From contig NZ_LOQG01000001.1 of assembly GCF_001517835.1 (NCBI RefSeq), positions 124,001 through 188,000 of the forward strand: a stretch of 64,000 nt of DNA, in the 5' to 3' direction. Shown here piece after piece: positions 35,434 through 45,091 of this stretch. A program made the translations under genes and the position numbers. Source of the stretch: Caviibacter abscessus (GTDB taxonomy: Bacteria > Fusobacteriota > Fusobacteriia > Fusobacteriales > Leptotrichiaceae). Below the pieces are notes generated by a model, which saw only the letters and a list, made by a program, of their open reading frames with translations, was not told where the DNA came from and ran no database searches. Position 1 is the first letter of the stretch, and every line of letters begins with the position of its first letter.

Positions 35434-36171
35434 ATGAAAAATATTGCTGTTTTTTTTGATATTGATGGAACCATTTTTAGAAATTCATTATTAATTGAAC
35501 ATTTTAAATTATTGATAAAATACGAATTTATAAGTACAGATGCTTGGACTAGTTCACTTAAAGAAAAATTTGAAAAATGGGCTAACCGTGAAGGCGATTA
35601 TGATGAATATTTACTTGAATTAGCAGACATCTATCTTAGTGCATTAAAAAATATATCTCCTGATGATGTAGACTATATTGCTAAAAGAGTTATAGAATTA
35701 AAAAGTGATAAAGTATACAAATTTACAAAAAATAGAATTAAATGGCATAAAAAAATGAATCATAAAATTATAATAATCTCTGGAAGTCCTGACTTTTTAG
35801 TTGAAAAAATGGCACATAAACTAGGAATTACTGATTTTATGGCAACACAATATATAGTAAAAAATGGAAAATATACAGGCGAAAAAATTCCAATGTGGGA
35901 TAGCGAAAGCAAAGATACAGCAATAAAAAAATATTGTGAAAAATACAATATTGACTTAGAAAACTCATATTCTTACGGAGATACAAGCGGGGACTTTTCA
36001 ATGCTTGTAAATGTAGGTCATCCTTATGCTATAAATCCTGCAAAAAGATTACTTCTTTTGATAAAACAAAATGAAAAATTATGTGAAAAAATAAAAATAA
36101 TTGTTGAAAGAAAAGATGTAATATATGATATAAATCCAAATACACCAATATATAACGAGGGGGAAAATTAA
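35434..36171 (+). CDS. HAD superfamily IB phosphatase (SerB-like)
   Basis: The protein is 245 aa from ATG 35434, with GGGGG eight bases upstream; an earlier in-frame ATG lies inside the promoter. HAD motifs are clear: motif I FFDIDGTIF, motif II IISGSPDF, the motif III lysine, and motif IV YGDTSGDFSML. The small cap between motifs I and II places it in subfamily IB, the group of phosphoserine phosphatase and similar phosphohydrolases. The substrate is not determinable here. Its stop overlaps the ABC-F start by one base. Confidence 0.88.
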   Translation: MKNIAVFFDIDGTIFRNSLLIEHFKLLIKYEFISTDAWTSSLKEKFEKWANREGDYDEYLLELADIYLSALKNISPDDVDYIAKRVIELKSDKVYKFTKNRIKWHKKMNHKIIIISGSPDFLVEKMAHKLGITDFMATQYIVKNGKYTGEKIPMWDSESKDTAIKKYCEKYNIDLENSYSYGDTSGDFSMLVNVGHPYAINPAKRLLLLIKQNEKLCEKIKIIVERKDVIYDINPNTPIYNEGEN

Positions 36172-37754
36172 TGATACAAACAAGTAATCTATCAGTTCAA
36201 TATGGTAGCAGAAAGTTATTTGATGATGTAAATGTAAAATTTACACCAGGAAATTGCTACGGTATTATAGGAGCAAATGGAGCTGGTAAATCTACTTTTT
36301 TAAAAATATTAAGTGGTGAAATTGATTCAACTACCGGAGAAGTAATTATTGAAAAAGGAAAAAGATTATCATTCCTAAAACAAGATCACTTCGCACATGA
36401 AAATGAAATAGTTTTAGATGTTGTAATAAAAGGTCATACTGCTTTATATGATGTTATGCAAAAAAGAAATGAACTTTATTCAAAAGCTGAATTTACTGAA
36501 GAAGATGGAATCTTAGCTTCTGAACTTGAAGGCGAATTTGCAGAACTTGACGGTTGGGATGCTGAAACTAATGCCGAAAAAATCTTAGTAGGTCTTGGTA
36601 TAACATCAGATATGCACCAAAAATTAATGAGTGATTTAATTGAAGCTGATAAAGTAAAAGTATTACTAGCACAAGCATTATTTGGAAATCCAGATATACT
36701 TTTATTAGATGAGCCTACAAACGGACTTGACATTAAAGCTAGTTCTTGGTTGGAATCATTTTTAATGGATCTTGAAAATTCAACAGTACTTGTTGTTTCA
36801 CACGATAGACACTTTTTAAATAAAGTATGTACTCACATAGCAGATATAGACTATGGTAAAATTAAAATATTCGTTGGAAACTATAATTTCTGGTATGAAT
36901 CAAGTCAATTAATGCAAGAACTTTTAAGAAATCAAAATAAGAAAATTGAACAAAAAAGAAAAGAATTACAAGAATTTATTGCAAGATTTTCTGCTAATGC
37001 TTCTAAATCAAAACAAGCAACAAGTAGAAAAAAACAACTTGAAAAACTACAACTTGAAGATATGCAAGTATCTAATAGAAAATACCCATGGATAGATTTT
37101 AAACCTGAGCGTGAAGCTGGAAATAATATGCTTAAAGTTGAAAATATTTCAAAAACAATTAATGGTGAAGTAATATTAAATAATGTAAGTTTTAACATTA
37201 ATACAGGTGAAAAAGTTGTATTTATAAGCGAAAATGACCTTGCAATAACTACTTTATTTAAAATACTTATAGGAGAAGAAACTGCTGACAGTGGTTCATA
37301 TGAATGGGGTGTTACAACTTCAAGATCATACTTTCCTAAAGATAATACTCAATATTTTGAAGGTGTAGACTTGTCATTAATTGATTGGTTAAGACAATAT
37401 TCTAAAGATGAACATGAAGAATATATTAGAGGATATTTAGGTAGAATGTTATTTTCGGGAGATGAAGCAAAAAAAGAAGCAAAAGTATTATCTGGTGGAG
37501 AAAAAGTTAGATGTATGTTATCAAAGATGATGTTGTCTGATGCAAATGTTCTAATTTTAGATAACCCAACAGATCACCTTGATCTTGAATCAATTACATC
37601 ACTTAATAAAGCTCTTATTAAATTTAATGGTACTATTTTATTCACAACTAAAGACCATGAATTTAATCAAACTGTTTCAGATAAAATCATTGATTTACAA
37701 AAAGATAAGACAATTGAAAAAGTAATAAGCTATGATGAATATATAGGAATTTAA
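36171..37754 (+). CDS. ABC-F family ATPase (YbiT/YkpA-like) with a degenerate second site
   Basis: The 527-aa protein is a soluble tandem ABC protein without membrane segments, typical of ABC-F translation factors. NBD1 has an intact Walker A (GANGAGKST) and Walker B (LLLDEPTNGLD), but its signature position reads LIEADKV, as in the YbiT subgroup. The inter-domain linker is Lys/Gln-rich (about residues 245-300). NBD2 has an intact signature (LSGGEKVR). Its Walker A reads SENDLAITT with no lysine, and its Walker B reads LILDNPTDHLD with Asn for the catalytic Glu. So one composite ATP site looks intact and the other dead. Confidence 0.92.
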   Translation: MIQTSNLSVQYGSRKLFDDVNVKFTPGNCYGIIGANGAGKSTFLKILSGEIDSTTGEVIIEKGKRLSFLKQDHFAHENEIVLDVVIKGHTALYDVMQKRNELYSKAEFTEEDGILASELEGEFAELDGWDAETNAEKILVGLGITSDMHQKLMSDLIEADKVKVLLAQALFGNPDILLLDEPTNGLDIKASSWLESFLMDLENSTVLVVSHDRHFLNKVCTHIADIDYGKIKIFVGNYNFWYESSQLMQELLRNQNKKIEQKRKELQEFIARFSANASKSKQATSRKKQLEKLQLEDMQVSNRKYPWIDFKPEREAGNNMLKVENISKTINGEVILNNVSFNINTGEKVVFISENDLAITTLFKILIGEETADSGSYEWGVTTSRSYFPKDNTQYFEGVDLSLIDWLRQYSKDEHEEYIRGYLGRMLFSGDEAKKEAKVLSGGEKVRCMLSKMMLSDANVLILDNPTDHLDLESITSLNKALIKFNGTILFTTKDHEFNQTVSDKIIDLQKDKTIEKVISYDEYIGI

Positions 37755-37779
37755 TAAAAAAATAGACTAAATAAATTAT

Positions 37780-37806
37780 ATAACCCCTCTAAATGAGGGG
37801 TTATTT
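37780..37806. terminator. Bidirectional intrinsic terminator between the ABC-F gene and secA
   Basis: ATAACCCCTC (37780-37789) pairs with GAGGGGTTAT (37795-37804) around a five-base loop, the most GC-rich hairpin in the window, between convergent genes. Confidence 0.9.
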
Positions 37807-37816
37807 ATTTAAAAGC

Positions 37817-40360
37817 CTATTTATTTCTTCTTTGTCTTCTTGTCACAAATTCATCATCACCAGATTGCTCTTCTACTTTTTCTTCTTCAACTCTAGGTCT
37901 TATTTTTACTAAGAACGATGTTGTATCTCTTTGAATAGATGATATCATATCATTATATATGTCCGCACTTGCTATCTTATACTCGTTTACTGGATTTTTT
38001 TGACCATATGATTGAAGATTTATTCCTTCTCTAAGTTCAGTAAGATTTTTTAAATTATCTCTCCATTTTGCATCAAGAACTTCCAACATTATATATTTTT
38101 CAATTTTTTCAAAATATTCATTTCCAAATAATTCAATTTTAGAATTATATATTGCTTCAAGTTCATCGTATATTTTATTTAATAAATCTTTTTCTTCATC
38201 TAAACTAAATGATGGTTCATAACCATATACTTCCAGTAATTTTTCTGAAAGCACGTCTTTGTCACCGGCACAATCTTCAATAATATCAGCTATATGACTA
38301 TATAACATATCTAAAATTACATTTCTTAGATCTTGATTATATAATATTTGATCTCTTTGTTTATAAATAATTTCTCTTTGTTTATTATTTACGTCATCAA
38401 ACTCTATTAAGCTTTTTCTTGTTCCAAAGTTTCTGCTTTCTATTCTCTTTTGAGCTCCTTCAACTGATTTACTTACAGATTTTGCACTAATTTCTTCATC
38501 TTCACCAAGTTTTAAAACTGCCATAATTCTTTTCAATTTATCTCCACCGAAAAGTCTCATAAGATCATCTTCAAGTGATAAATAAAATTCTGATTTACCA
38601 GGATCTCCTTGACGTCCTGATCTTCCTCTTAATTGGTTATCAATTCTTCTACTTTCATGTCTTTCAGTACCAAGTATAAATAATCCTCCGGCATTTATAA
38701 CTTTCTCTCTATTTTCAGCACATTCCTTTTCATAAAGGTTTAATGCTTCTATATATTCTTCTGTACCTCTTTCAGCTACTTTTATTGCTAATGAATCTGG
38801 ATCTCCACCTAATTTTATATCAGTTCCACGACCTGCCATATTAGTTGCTATTGTAACTGTTTTATATCTTCCTGCTTGAGCTACAATTTCTGCTTCTCTT
38901 TCATGATATTTTGCATTTAATACTTCATGAGGAATTTTTGCTTTGTGTAAAAGTCTTGATAGTTCTTCTGAATGAGCTATTGATGCTGTCCCAACTAAAA
39001 CAGGTTGTCCTTTTTCAAATAACTCAACTATTTTATTAACTACTGCTTTATATTTTGCTCTTGTTGTTTGATATATTACATCAGGTAAATCTTCTCTTTG
39101 TACAGGTTTATTTGTAGGAACTACAACAACCTTTAAATTGTATATTTGTTTAAACTCCTCTTCTTCTGTTTTTGCAGTACCTGTCATTCCTGATAATTTT
39201 GTATACATTCTAAAATAATTTTGTAAAGTTATTGTCGCTAATGTTTGATTTTCTCCTGCAACTTTAACATGTTCTTTTGCTTCTATAGCTTGATGAAGTC
39301 CATCTGAGTATCTACGACCTTCCATAAGTCTTCCTGTAAATTCATCAACTATTATTATTTCACCTGCTTGATTTATTATATAATCTCTATCTCTTTTAAA
39401 TAATTCTTTTGCTTTTAATGCTTGTGATAAGAAGTGAGTTAATTCAACATAATCAGGTGCATATAAGTTTTCAATACCTAATATTTTTTCTACATTTTTT
39501 ATACCTTTATCTGTTATTGTTACTGTATGTGCTTTCTCATCAACTTCATAATCTTCCCAATCACTATCAGGTATTACTGTATTTTTCTTATCTTTAATTT
39601 CTTCTGTTTTATAACTTCTTTTAAGTTTTGTAGCAACTGTTGCAAACGTATCATACCATTCTGTTGATTCTTCTGCTGCACCTGAAATTATTAATGGTGT
39701 TCTAGCTTCATCAATTAAGATTGAATCCACTTCATCAACTATTGCAAAATTATGTCCTCTTTGAACCTTTTCATCAGGTTCATGAACCATATTATCTCTT
39801 AAATAATCAAAACCAAATTCATTATTTGTTCCATAAGTTATATCTGCATTATATGCTTGCTTTCTAACCGAATTGTCCATATTTGCAATTATTACGCCTG
39901 AACTTAATCCTAAAAATGAATAGATAACTCCCATAGTATCTCTATCTCTTTTTGCAAGATAGTCATTTACTGTAACAACATGCACTCCATTTCCAGTTAA
40001 AGCATTAAGATATACAGGAAAAGCCGACATCAATGTTTTACCTTCCCCAGTTTTCATCTCTGCAATTTGACCTGAATGTAATATCATACCACCTATTAAT
40101 TGAACATCATAAGCTCTTAAATTTAATAATCTTTTTGCAGCTTCTCTTACAGTAGCATACGCTTCAACAAGTATATCATCTAAAGTTTCACCATTTTTTA
40201 ATCTTTCTTTAAACTCTTGTGTTTTAGCTTGCAACTGTTCATTTGACATTGCTATATATTCAGGCTCTATGGCATTTATTTTTGCCACTTTTTTTCTTAA
40301 TTGTTTTATTATTTTTTCATCTGTTGTTCCAAATAATTTATTTAAAATATTTTCAAACAT
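37817..40360 (-). CDS. secA: Preprotein translocase ATPase SecA
   Basis: SecA drives preproteins through SecYEG. The 847-aa protein has Walker [28 protein letters not shown], the second motor domain with [12 protein letters not shown] and [25 protein letters not shown]-type motifs, seen here as consecutive blocks. The C-terminus ends in basic residues (TRRQRRNK) with no Cys-rich SEC-C zinc motif, so binding to SecB through that motif is not expected. It is the last gene of the prfA run and faces a strong terminator. Confidence 0.98.
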   Translation of the reverse strand: MFENILNKLFGTTDEKIIKQLRKKVAKINAIEPEYIAMSNEQLQAKTQEFKERLKNGETLDDILVEAYATVREAAKRLLNLRAYDVQLIGGMILHSGQIAEMKTGEGKTLMSAFPVYLNALTGNGVHVVTVNDYLAKRDRDTMGVIYSFLGLSSGVIIANMDNSVRKQAYNADITYGTNNEFGFDYLRDNMVHEPDEKVQRGHNFAIVDEVDSILIDEARTPLIISGAAEESTEWYDTFATVATKLKRSYKTEEIKDKKNTVIPDSDWEDYEVDEKAHTVTITDKGIKNVEKILGIENLYAPDYVELTHFLSQALKAKELFKRDRDYIINQAGEIIIVDEFTGRLMEGRRYSDGLHQAIEAKEHVKVAGENQTLATITLQNYFRMYTKLSGMTGTAKTEEEEFKQIYNLKVVVVPTNKPVQREDLPDVIYQTTRAKYKAVVNKIVELFEKGQPVLVGTASIAHSEELSRLLHKAKIPHEVLNAKYHEREAEIVAQAGRYKTVTIATNMAGRGTDIKLGGDPDSLAIKVAERGTEEYIEALNLYEKECAENREKVINAGGLFILGTERHESRRIDNQLRGRSGRQGDPGKSEFYLSLEDDLMRLFGGDKLKRIMAVLKLGEDEEISAKSVSKSVEGAQKRIESRNFGTRKSLIEFDDVNNKQREIIYKQRDQILYNQDLRNVILDMLYSHIADIIEDCAGDKDVLSEKLLEVYGYEPSFSLDEEKDLLNKIYDELEAIYNSKIELFGNEYFEKIEKYIMLEVLDAKWRDNLKNLTELREGINLQSYGQKNPVNEYKIASADIYNDMISSIQRDTTSFLVKIRPRVEEEKVEEQSGDDEFVTRRQRRNK

Positions 40361-40408
40361 TTTTGCTCCTTTTTTATTTTTTTGTTATGTAATTATTTAA
40401 AAATATTT

Positions 40409-40693
40409 TTACCATAAATACCTTAAATCATTTAAATAATTATAGTTTATTTTATTAAAATAATTATATTTTGGTAAACTCAAAAAACTATGTACTAAAT
40501 TTAAGAATTTATAAAAAAATGGTAATAACTTTAATTTTAGTTCTTTTATTGATATTCTTTTTTTATTTTCTTCATAAAAATTAATACATATAAGTTCATA
40601 GTAGTTATTTACATTAAATGTATAGTTCTTATTTGAATATGCCAAAAATAGCAGTATAAATGTAACAAATAAGATAGATTTTTTATTTTTCAT
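40409..40693 (-). CDS. Small hypothetical protein with N-terminal membrane segment
   Basis: The protein is 94 aa from ATG 40693 (GGAG seven bases before it), overlapping the pgeF stop. A hydrophobic segment spans about residues 5-20 with no clear cleavage site. The remainder is rich in Asn, Tyr, Lys and Leu (NKINYNYLNDLRYLW at the end). It lies between pgeF and secA in the same direction. No family recognised. Confidence 0.55.
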   Translation of the reverse strand: MKNKKSILFVTFILLFLAYSNKNYTFNVNNYYELICINFYEENKKRISIKELKLKLLPFFYKFLNLVHSFLSLPKYNYFNKINYNYLNDLRYLW

Positions 40694-40695
40694 TT

Positions 40696-41391
40696 TTAAC
40701 TCCATCTTGTAAATATTGCTGCACTACGATCTTGAGTTTTATCTTTTCTGTATGAATAAAAATTATTTTTATAAGTACAGTAATTATTTGAATAAATATT
40801 TTCTTCTTTTATACCTTCTCTTATAGCTAATTCATAATTTAGCTTTTTATTATCTAGGTATATTTTTTCATTATTATACAATATCATATTATTAAAATCT
40901 AGTTTTTTAGCTAATTCATTAACCGTATCCGTTTGTATTTCATAATTTCGACTACTTATTGAAGCACCAAATACAACAAGTATATTCTCGGGTTTACAAT
41001 TATATTTTTCTTTCATTAAATTAATTGCTTTAGACAATATTTTATTACTACTTCCACGCCAGCCACTATGTATAAGCCCATAAACATTATTTGTTTTATC
41101 AAGTAAAAAAATAGGTAAACAATCTGCAAAATACATTAAAAACACAAAATCATTTTTATCAGTAATAAATCCATCAATATTTTCCAAATTTGTAATATCT
41201 GTTTCATTATCAACACATAAAATATTTGTGCTATGTGTCTGGATTGCATTAACAATTTTTTTATTATTTAATTTAAGTTCAAGTAATATATTATCTCTAT
41301 TTTGCACATTTTTCATATTTCCTGCATTTTTTGTTGTTTGAATTGCAATATATCCGTAATTTTTCAAAATATCAAATTCTATATATTTCAT
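40696..41391 (-). CDS. pgeF: Peptidoglycan editing factor PgeF (laccase-domain, YfiH family)
   Basis: The 231-aa protein shows the multicopper-like DUF152 motifs: QTHSTN, FADCLPI with the conserved Cys, and GLIHSGWRGS with the conserved His. PgeF-type proteins act as a purine nucleoside phosphorylase/hydrolase-like activity and prevent misincorporation in peptidoglycan precursors in Escherichia coli. ATG 41391 is chosen because AAAGG lies upstream and the family start aligns there. It follows the prenyltransferase gene closely. Confidence 0.9.
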   Translation of the reverse strand: MKYIEFDILKNYGYIAIQTTKNAGNMKNVQNRDNILLELKLNNKKIVNAIQTHSTNILCVDNETDITNLENIDGFITDKNDFVFLMYFADCLPIFLLDKTNNVYGLIHSGWRGSSNKILSKAINLMKEKYNCKPENILVVFGASISSRNYEIQTDTVNELAKKLDFNNMILYNNEKIYLDNKKLNYELAIREGIKEENIYSNNYCTYKNNFYSYRKDKTQDRSAAIFTRWS

Positions 41392-41395
41392 ATAC

Positions 41396-42223
41396 TTAAC
41401 CTTTTCTTTTAATAATTGTATCAATAAATTTATCTAAATTTGGATAATCTTTTGAAACATTTTTAATACTCTCAAAAATGTTATCCAAAATATCCAAAGA
41501 TTTATTTAAGCCTAATATACTAACATATGTTGACTTATTATTTCTGTCATCACTTTTTTCTTTTCCGCTATCTTCAAAATTACCAATAACATCAATAATA
41601 TCGTCTTGTATTTGATATGCTAAACCTAAATTATTAATCATATCAATAAATTTTAATTTTTGTTCATTTTCTATTTCAAGTTCCATAAGAACAAGCTCAA
41701 TGCAAGCTTTTAATAATGCTCCTGTCTTATTTTTATGTATAATATTTAAAGTATCTAAATTAATTTTATGGTTTTCATACTTAATGTCTAATTCCTGACC
41801 ATATATCATTCCATTTACTCCGGCATAATACGTAAGCTTTTCAATTATTTCAACTTTATGCTTTAATTTTGATCTTGCAATAATAGAAAATGCTTCTGTT
41901 AAAAGAGCATCTCCCGCTAATATTCCAAGTGCTTGACCATATTTTGCATGAGTTGTAAGCTCTCCTCTTCTATATGTATCATTATCCATTCCGGGTAAAT
42001 CATCATGTACCAATGAATATGAATGTATAAATTCAATAGCTATTGCTATATCAATCACTCTATCATATGAAGCATTAAATATATCAGCCATATGTAAGCA
42101 AAGCATAGGTCTTATTCTTTTGCCTCCATTTAGCACTGAATAACACATCGCATGATATAGATCAGTATTTCGCTTATAGTATAATAATGCTTTTTTTAAA
42201 TTATCTTCAATATATTTTTTCAT
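41396..42223 (-). CDS. ispA: Polyprenyl (farnesyl-type) diphosphate synthase
   Basis: IspA condenses isopentenyl diphosphate with allylic diphosphates. Both aspartate-rich motifs are present: DDLPGMDND (first) and DDIIDV (second), along with GGKRIRPML. The 275-aa length and the residues before the first motif (SLVH) fit a short-chain farnesyl diphosphate synthase. Start ATG 42223 is chosen over an upstream TTG by family alignment; its ribosome binding site is weak (GTGAT). It follows xseB, a neighbour pair common in many bacteria. Confidence 0.92.
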   Translation of the reverse strand: MKKYIEDNLKKALLYYKRNTDLYHAMCYSVLNGGKRIRPMLCLHMADIFNASYDRVIDIAIAIEFIHSYSLVHDDLPGMDNDTYRRGELTTHAKYGQALGILAGDALLTEAFSIIARSKLKHKVEIIEKLTYYAGVNGMIYGQELDIKYENHKINLDTLNIIHKNKTGALLKACIELVLMELEIENEQKLKFIDMINNLGLAYQIQDDIIDVIGNFEDSGKEKSDDRNNKSTYVSILGLNKSLDILDNIFESIKNVSKDYPNLDKFIDTIIKRKG

Positions 42224-42233
42224 ATTAATCACA

Positions 42234-42449
42234 TTAAAAATCAACTATTTCAAGTGATTTCCCATTTTCAATTACTCTTTTTACTTTACCATTAGCTTCT
42301 TCTAAAATTTTTGTAACTTCTCTTAGTAATTCTTGTGTTTTTTCATATATAGCTATTGATTCATCTAAAGTTGTTTCATTTGATTCCAATTTTTTCATAT
42401 TTTCTTCTATTTTTGTAAGTTTTGCTTCAAAACTTTCTTTTTTTGCCAT
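42234..42449 (-). CDS. xseB: Exodeoxyribonuclease VII small subunit
   Basis: The protein is 71 aa with the XseB pattern SFEAKLTKIEENMKKLES followed by TLDESIAIYEKTQEL. It forms the helical partner of XseA, which is not in this window. AGGGG lies five bases before the ATG. Confidence 0.92.
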   Translation of the reverse strand: MAKKESFEAKLTKIEENMKKLESNETTLDESIAIYEKTQELLREVTKILEEANGKVKRVIENGKSLEIVDF

Positions 42450-42451
42450 AT

Positions 42452-43006
42452 TTACCCCTTCTTTTTAAAAAAAGTTACTATTTTGGTATTATATTCTCTT
42501 TCATCATATTTTATAAATCCACAAACTTCATTTTCAAATTTTTCATATTTTCCATGTTCACAAATAATTATACCGTCATCGTTTAAAATATCAAATTTTT
42601 GTAATTTTTCTAAAGTTAGTTTAGTTAAATTTTCTTTATAAGGTGGATCCATAAAAATTATGTCAAATTTTTCATTTTTATTTTTTAAGATTTCTATAGC
42701 TCTTAAAACATCATTTTTGTATGCTCTACACAATTTTTCAAGACCAAGTCTTGTTACATTATCAATAATAACCTTAAGAGCAGAGACATCTTTTTCAATC
42801 ATAATTGCTTTTGATGCTCCTCTTGATAATGCTTCAAAACTCATATTTCCAGTTCCGGAATATAAATCAAGAAAATTAGCATCATCAATTTTATCATATA
42901 TTATACTAAATATCGCTTCCTTAACTCTTTCAAGTGTTGGTCTAGTATCTTTACCTTCTCTTGACAATATAACTCTATTTTTTAATTTACCTGAAGTTAT
43001 TCTCAT
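42452..43006 (-). CDS. rsmD: 16S rRNA (guanine(966)-N2)-methyltransferase
   Basis: The 184-aa SAM-dependent enzyme starts MRITSGKLKNRVI, has the RPTxxRVKEAIFSI block, the SAM-binding LDLYSGTGNMSFEALSRGA and the catalytic DPPYKE. It methylates 16S rRNA during small-subunit assembly. Its start overlaps the queA stop by four bases (ATGA). Confidence 0.94.
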   Translation of the reverse strand: MRITSGKLKNRVILSREGKDTRPTLERVKEAIFSIIYDKIDDANFLDLYSGTGNMSFEALSRGASKAIMIEKDVSALKVIIDNVTRLGLEKLCRAYKNDVLRAIEILKNKNEKFDIIFMDPPYKENLTKLTLEKLQKFDILNDDGIIICEHGKYEKFENEVCGFIKYDEREYNTKIVTFFKKKG

Positions 43007-44034
43007 ACATTATCACCTATATACATTGAATCACCAAAACTAAAAAATCTATATTTATTTTTAATTGCATTAGAATATGCATTAAATAAATTATTTTTCC
43101 CCATAAATGCTGAAATTAACATAACAAGAGTTGATTTTGGCAAATGAAAATTTGTAATTACAGCATCAACAATTTTAAAATTATAGTCTCCGTATATAAA
43201 TATATCTGTACTGCTTTTTTGAGCTATTAGTTTTCCCTTATTATCAACTGAAGACTCTAATGCTCTAATTGAAGTTGTACCCACTGCAACTATCCTTCTA
43301 CCTTGTAATTTTGCTTGATTTATAATATTAGCTGTTTCATCTGGTATTTGATACTCTTCACTATGCATTATATGTTCTTCCACTTTATCACATTTAACAG
43401 GTCTAAAAGTTCCTAAACCAACAGTAAGATAAACTTCAACAATACTTATACCTTTTTCTCTTATTTTATCAAGCAATTCATTTGTAAAATGAAGTCCAGC
43501 AGTAGGAGCCGCAACCGATTCTCCTTCTTTAGCATAAACGGTTTGATATCTATTTTTATCAGCTAATTTTTCATGAATATATGGTGGTAATGGCATTTCT
43601 CCCAATTCATCTAAAATTTGTTCAAATGTTTCTTTAAATTCAAATTCTACTACTCTATTTCCATCTTCTTTAATATCTTTGACTATAAAACTTAATTTAT
43701 TTTCAACTATTATTACCCTTTGTCCTATTTTAAGTCTTTTTGCTGGTTTTAATAAAACTTCCCAAGTTTTTAAATCCATTCTTTTAAGAAGCAAACATTC
43801 TATAATAACACCATTTTCTTTATGTCCTATTAGTCTTGCAGGTATTACTTTAGTTCTATTTATAACCATTACATCATCTTTTTTTAAATAATCAATTATG
43901 TTATAAAAATACTTATGTTCTATTTTACCATTATATCTATTAACCGCTAATAATTTTGAATGATCTCTCGGATTTATTGCATGTTGAGCTATAAGCTCTT
44001 CCGGAAGATTAAAATCAAATTCGTTTATATCCAT
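43003..44034 (-). CDS. queA: tRNA preQ1(34) S-adenosylmethionine ribosyltransferase-isomerase
   Basis: QueA transfers the ribosyl part of SAM to preQ1 in tRNA to make epoxyqueuosine. The 343-aa protein has FDFNLPEELIAQ near the N-terminus, LPPYIH, the signature GESVAAPTAGLHFT and NFHLPKSTLVMLISAF. No other queuosine gene is in the window. It lies one base after prmC and overlaps rsmD by four. Confidence 0.96.
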   Translation of the reverse strand: MDINEFDFNLPEELIAQHAINPRDHSKLLAVNRYNGKIEHKYFYNIIDYLKKDDVMVINRTKVIPARLIGHKENGVIIECLLLKRMDLKTWEVLLKPAKRLKIGQRVIIVENKLSFIVKDIKEDGNRVVEFEFKETFEQILDELGEMPLPPYIHEKLADKNRYQTVYAKEGESVAAPTAGLHFTNELLDKIREKGISIVEVYLTVGLGTFRPVKCDKVEEHIMHSEEYQIPDETANIINQAKLQGRRIVAVGTTSIRALESSVDNKGKLIAQKSSTDIFIYGDYNFKIVDAVITNFHLPKSTLVMLISAFMGKNNLFNAYSNAIKNKYRFFSFGDSMYIGDNV

Positions 44035-44035
44035 T

Positions 44036-45091
44036 CTAACCCTTTCTTGCTATAATTACTCTGTCTTTTCCATTCATATCTTTATATTGTTTTATATCTT
44101 TATAATCTAATTTAGTTAAAATTTCAGTAACTGCCTTACTTTGTTTAAAACCTATCTCAAATGCCAAATACCCACCTGATTTTAAATAATATCTAGCTTG
44201 TCTTGATATTTCATAATAAAAATACAAGCCATCATTTTCTGCAAATAGTGCTTCCATCGGCTCATGTAATAATGTATCTGTACTTACATATTTTATTTCA
44301 TCATTAGAAATGTATGGAGGATTTGAAACTATAATATCAAATGTATTGTAACTCACATTTGAAAATATATCAGATTTAATAATTTTAACATTAGATGCAT
44401 TTAATTTTTCTTTATTTATATTTGAAATTTCTATTGCTTTGTCAGATATATCAACTGCTAAAACTTTAGTACTAGGAACTTCTAAAGCAATTGTAAGTGC
44501 TATAATTCCAGAGCCAGTGCCTATATCTAATATTGTATTATTAGGTTTTACAAGTTCTATTACTTTTTCAACCAATATTTCAGTATCATATCTTGGAATT
44601 AATACACCTTTATCAATATAAAAATTTCTACCATAAAAATTTTGCTCATTAAATAAATATTGATAAGGTACTTTTTCTTTGGCTATTTTCAAAATATATT
44701 CTTTAATTTTTAATTTTTCATCATTACTTATTTTATGATTATATTTCATAAATAATGTCATATGACTTATATTAAGAACTTTTGAAAAAATTAACTCTGC
44801 TATTATTCTCGCTTCATTAATATTATGCTTTAATAAATACTCAATGCTACTATCTAATAATGATTTTAAGGTATCTTTTTCATCTTCAAAATCATCTGAA
44901 AGTTCCATAGTTTTTCTTATTTGTTCCTTTTGACTTTCAGTAATATTTTTATCAAAATAAGCATAAAGCATTATCCTATCCATGTTTAAAGCTTTAGCAA
45001 ATAACTTTTCTGCTGATACTCTAGGATTATCATAACCTTTTTTTTCATAATAATTTGTTGCCTTTTTTAAAAGTTCTAATAAAGTTGACAT
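44036..45091 (-). CDS. prmC: Release factor glutamine methyltransferase PrmC with duplicated N-terminal domain
   Basis: PrmC methylates the GGQ glutamine of release factors. The C-terminal domain has the SAM motif LDIGTGSGIIAL and the catalytic NPPY. At 351 aa it exceeds the usual 270-290 aa because the small helical PrmC_N domain occurs twice: residues about 1-65 (SAEKLFAKALNMDRIMLYAY) and about 75-140 (IIAELIFSKVLNISHMTLFM). The second copy is in the usual position next to the methyltransferase. It follows its substrate's gene, prfA, directly (stop and start adjacent). Confidence 0.94.
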   Translation of the reverse strand: MSTLLELLKKATNYYEKKGYDNPRVSAEKLFAKALNMDRIMLYAYFDKNITESQKEQIRKTMELSDDFEDEKDTLKSLLDSSIEYLLKHNINEARIIAELIFSKVLNISHMTLFMKYNHKISNDEKLKIKEYILKIAKEKVPYQYLFNEQNFYGRNFYIDKGVLIPRYDTEILVEKVIELVKPNNTILDIGTGSGIIALTIALEVPSTKVLAVDISDKAIEISNINKEKLNASNVKIIKSDIFSNVSYNTFDIIVSNPPYISNDEIKYVSTDTLLHEPMEALFAENDGLYFYYEISRQARYYLKSGGYLAFEIGFKQSKAVTEILTKLDYKDIKQYKDMNGKDRVIIARKG

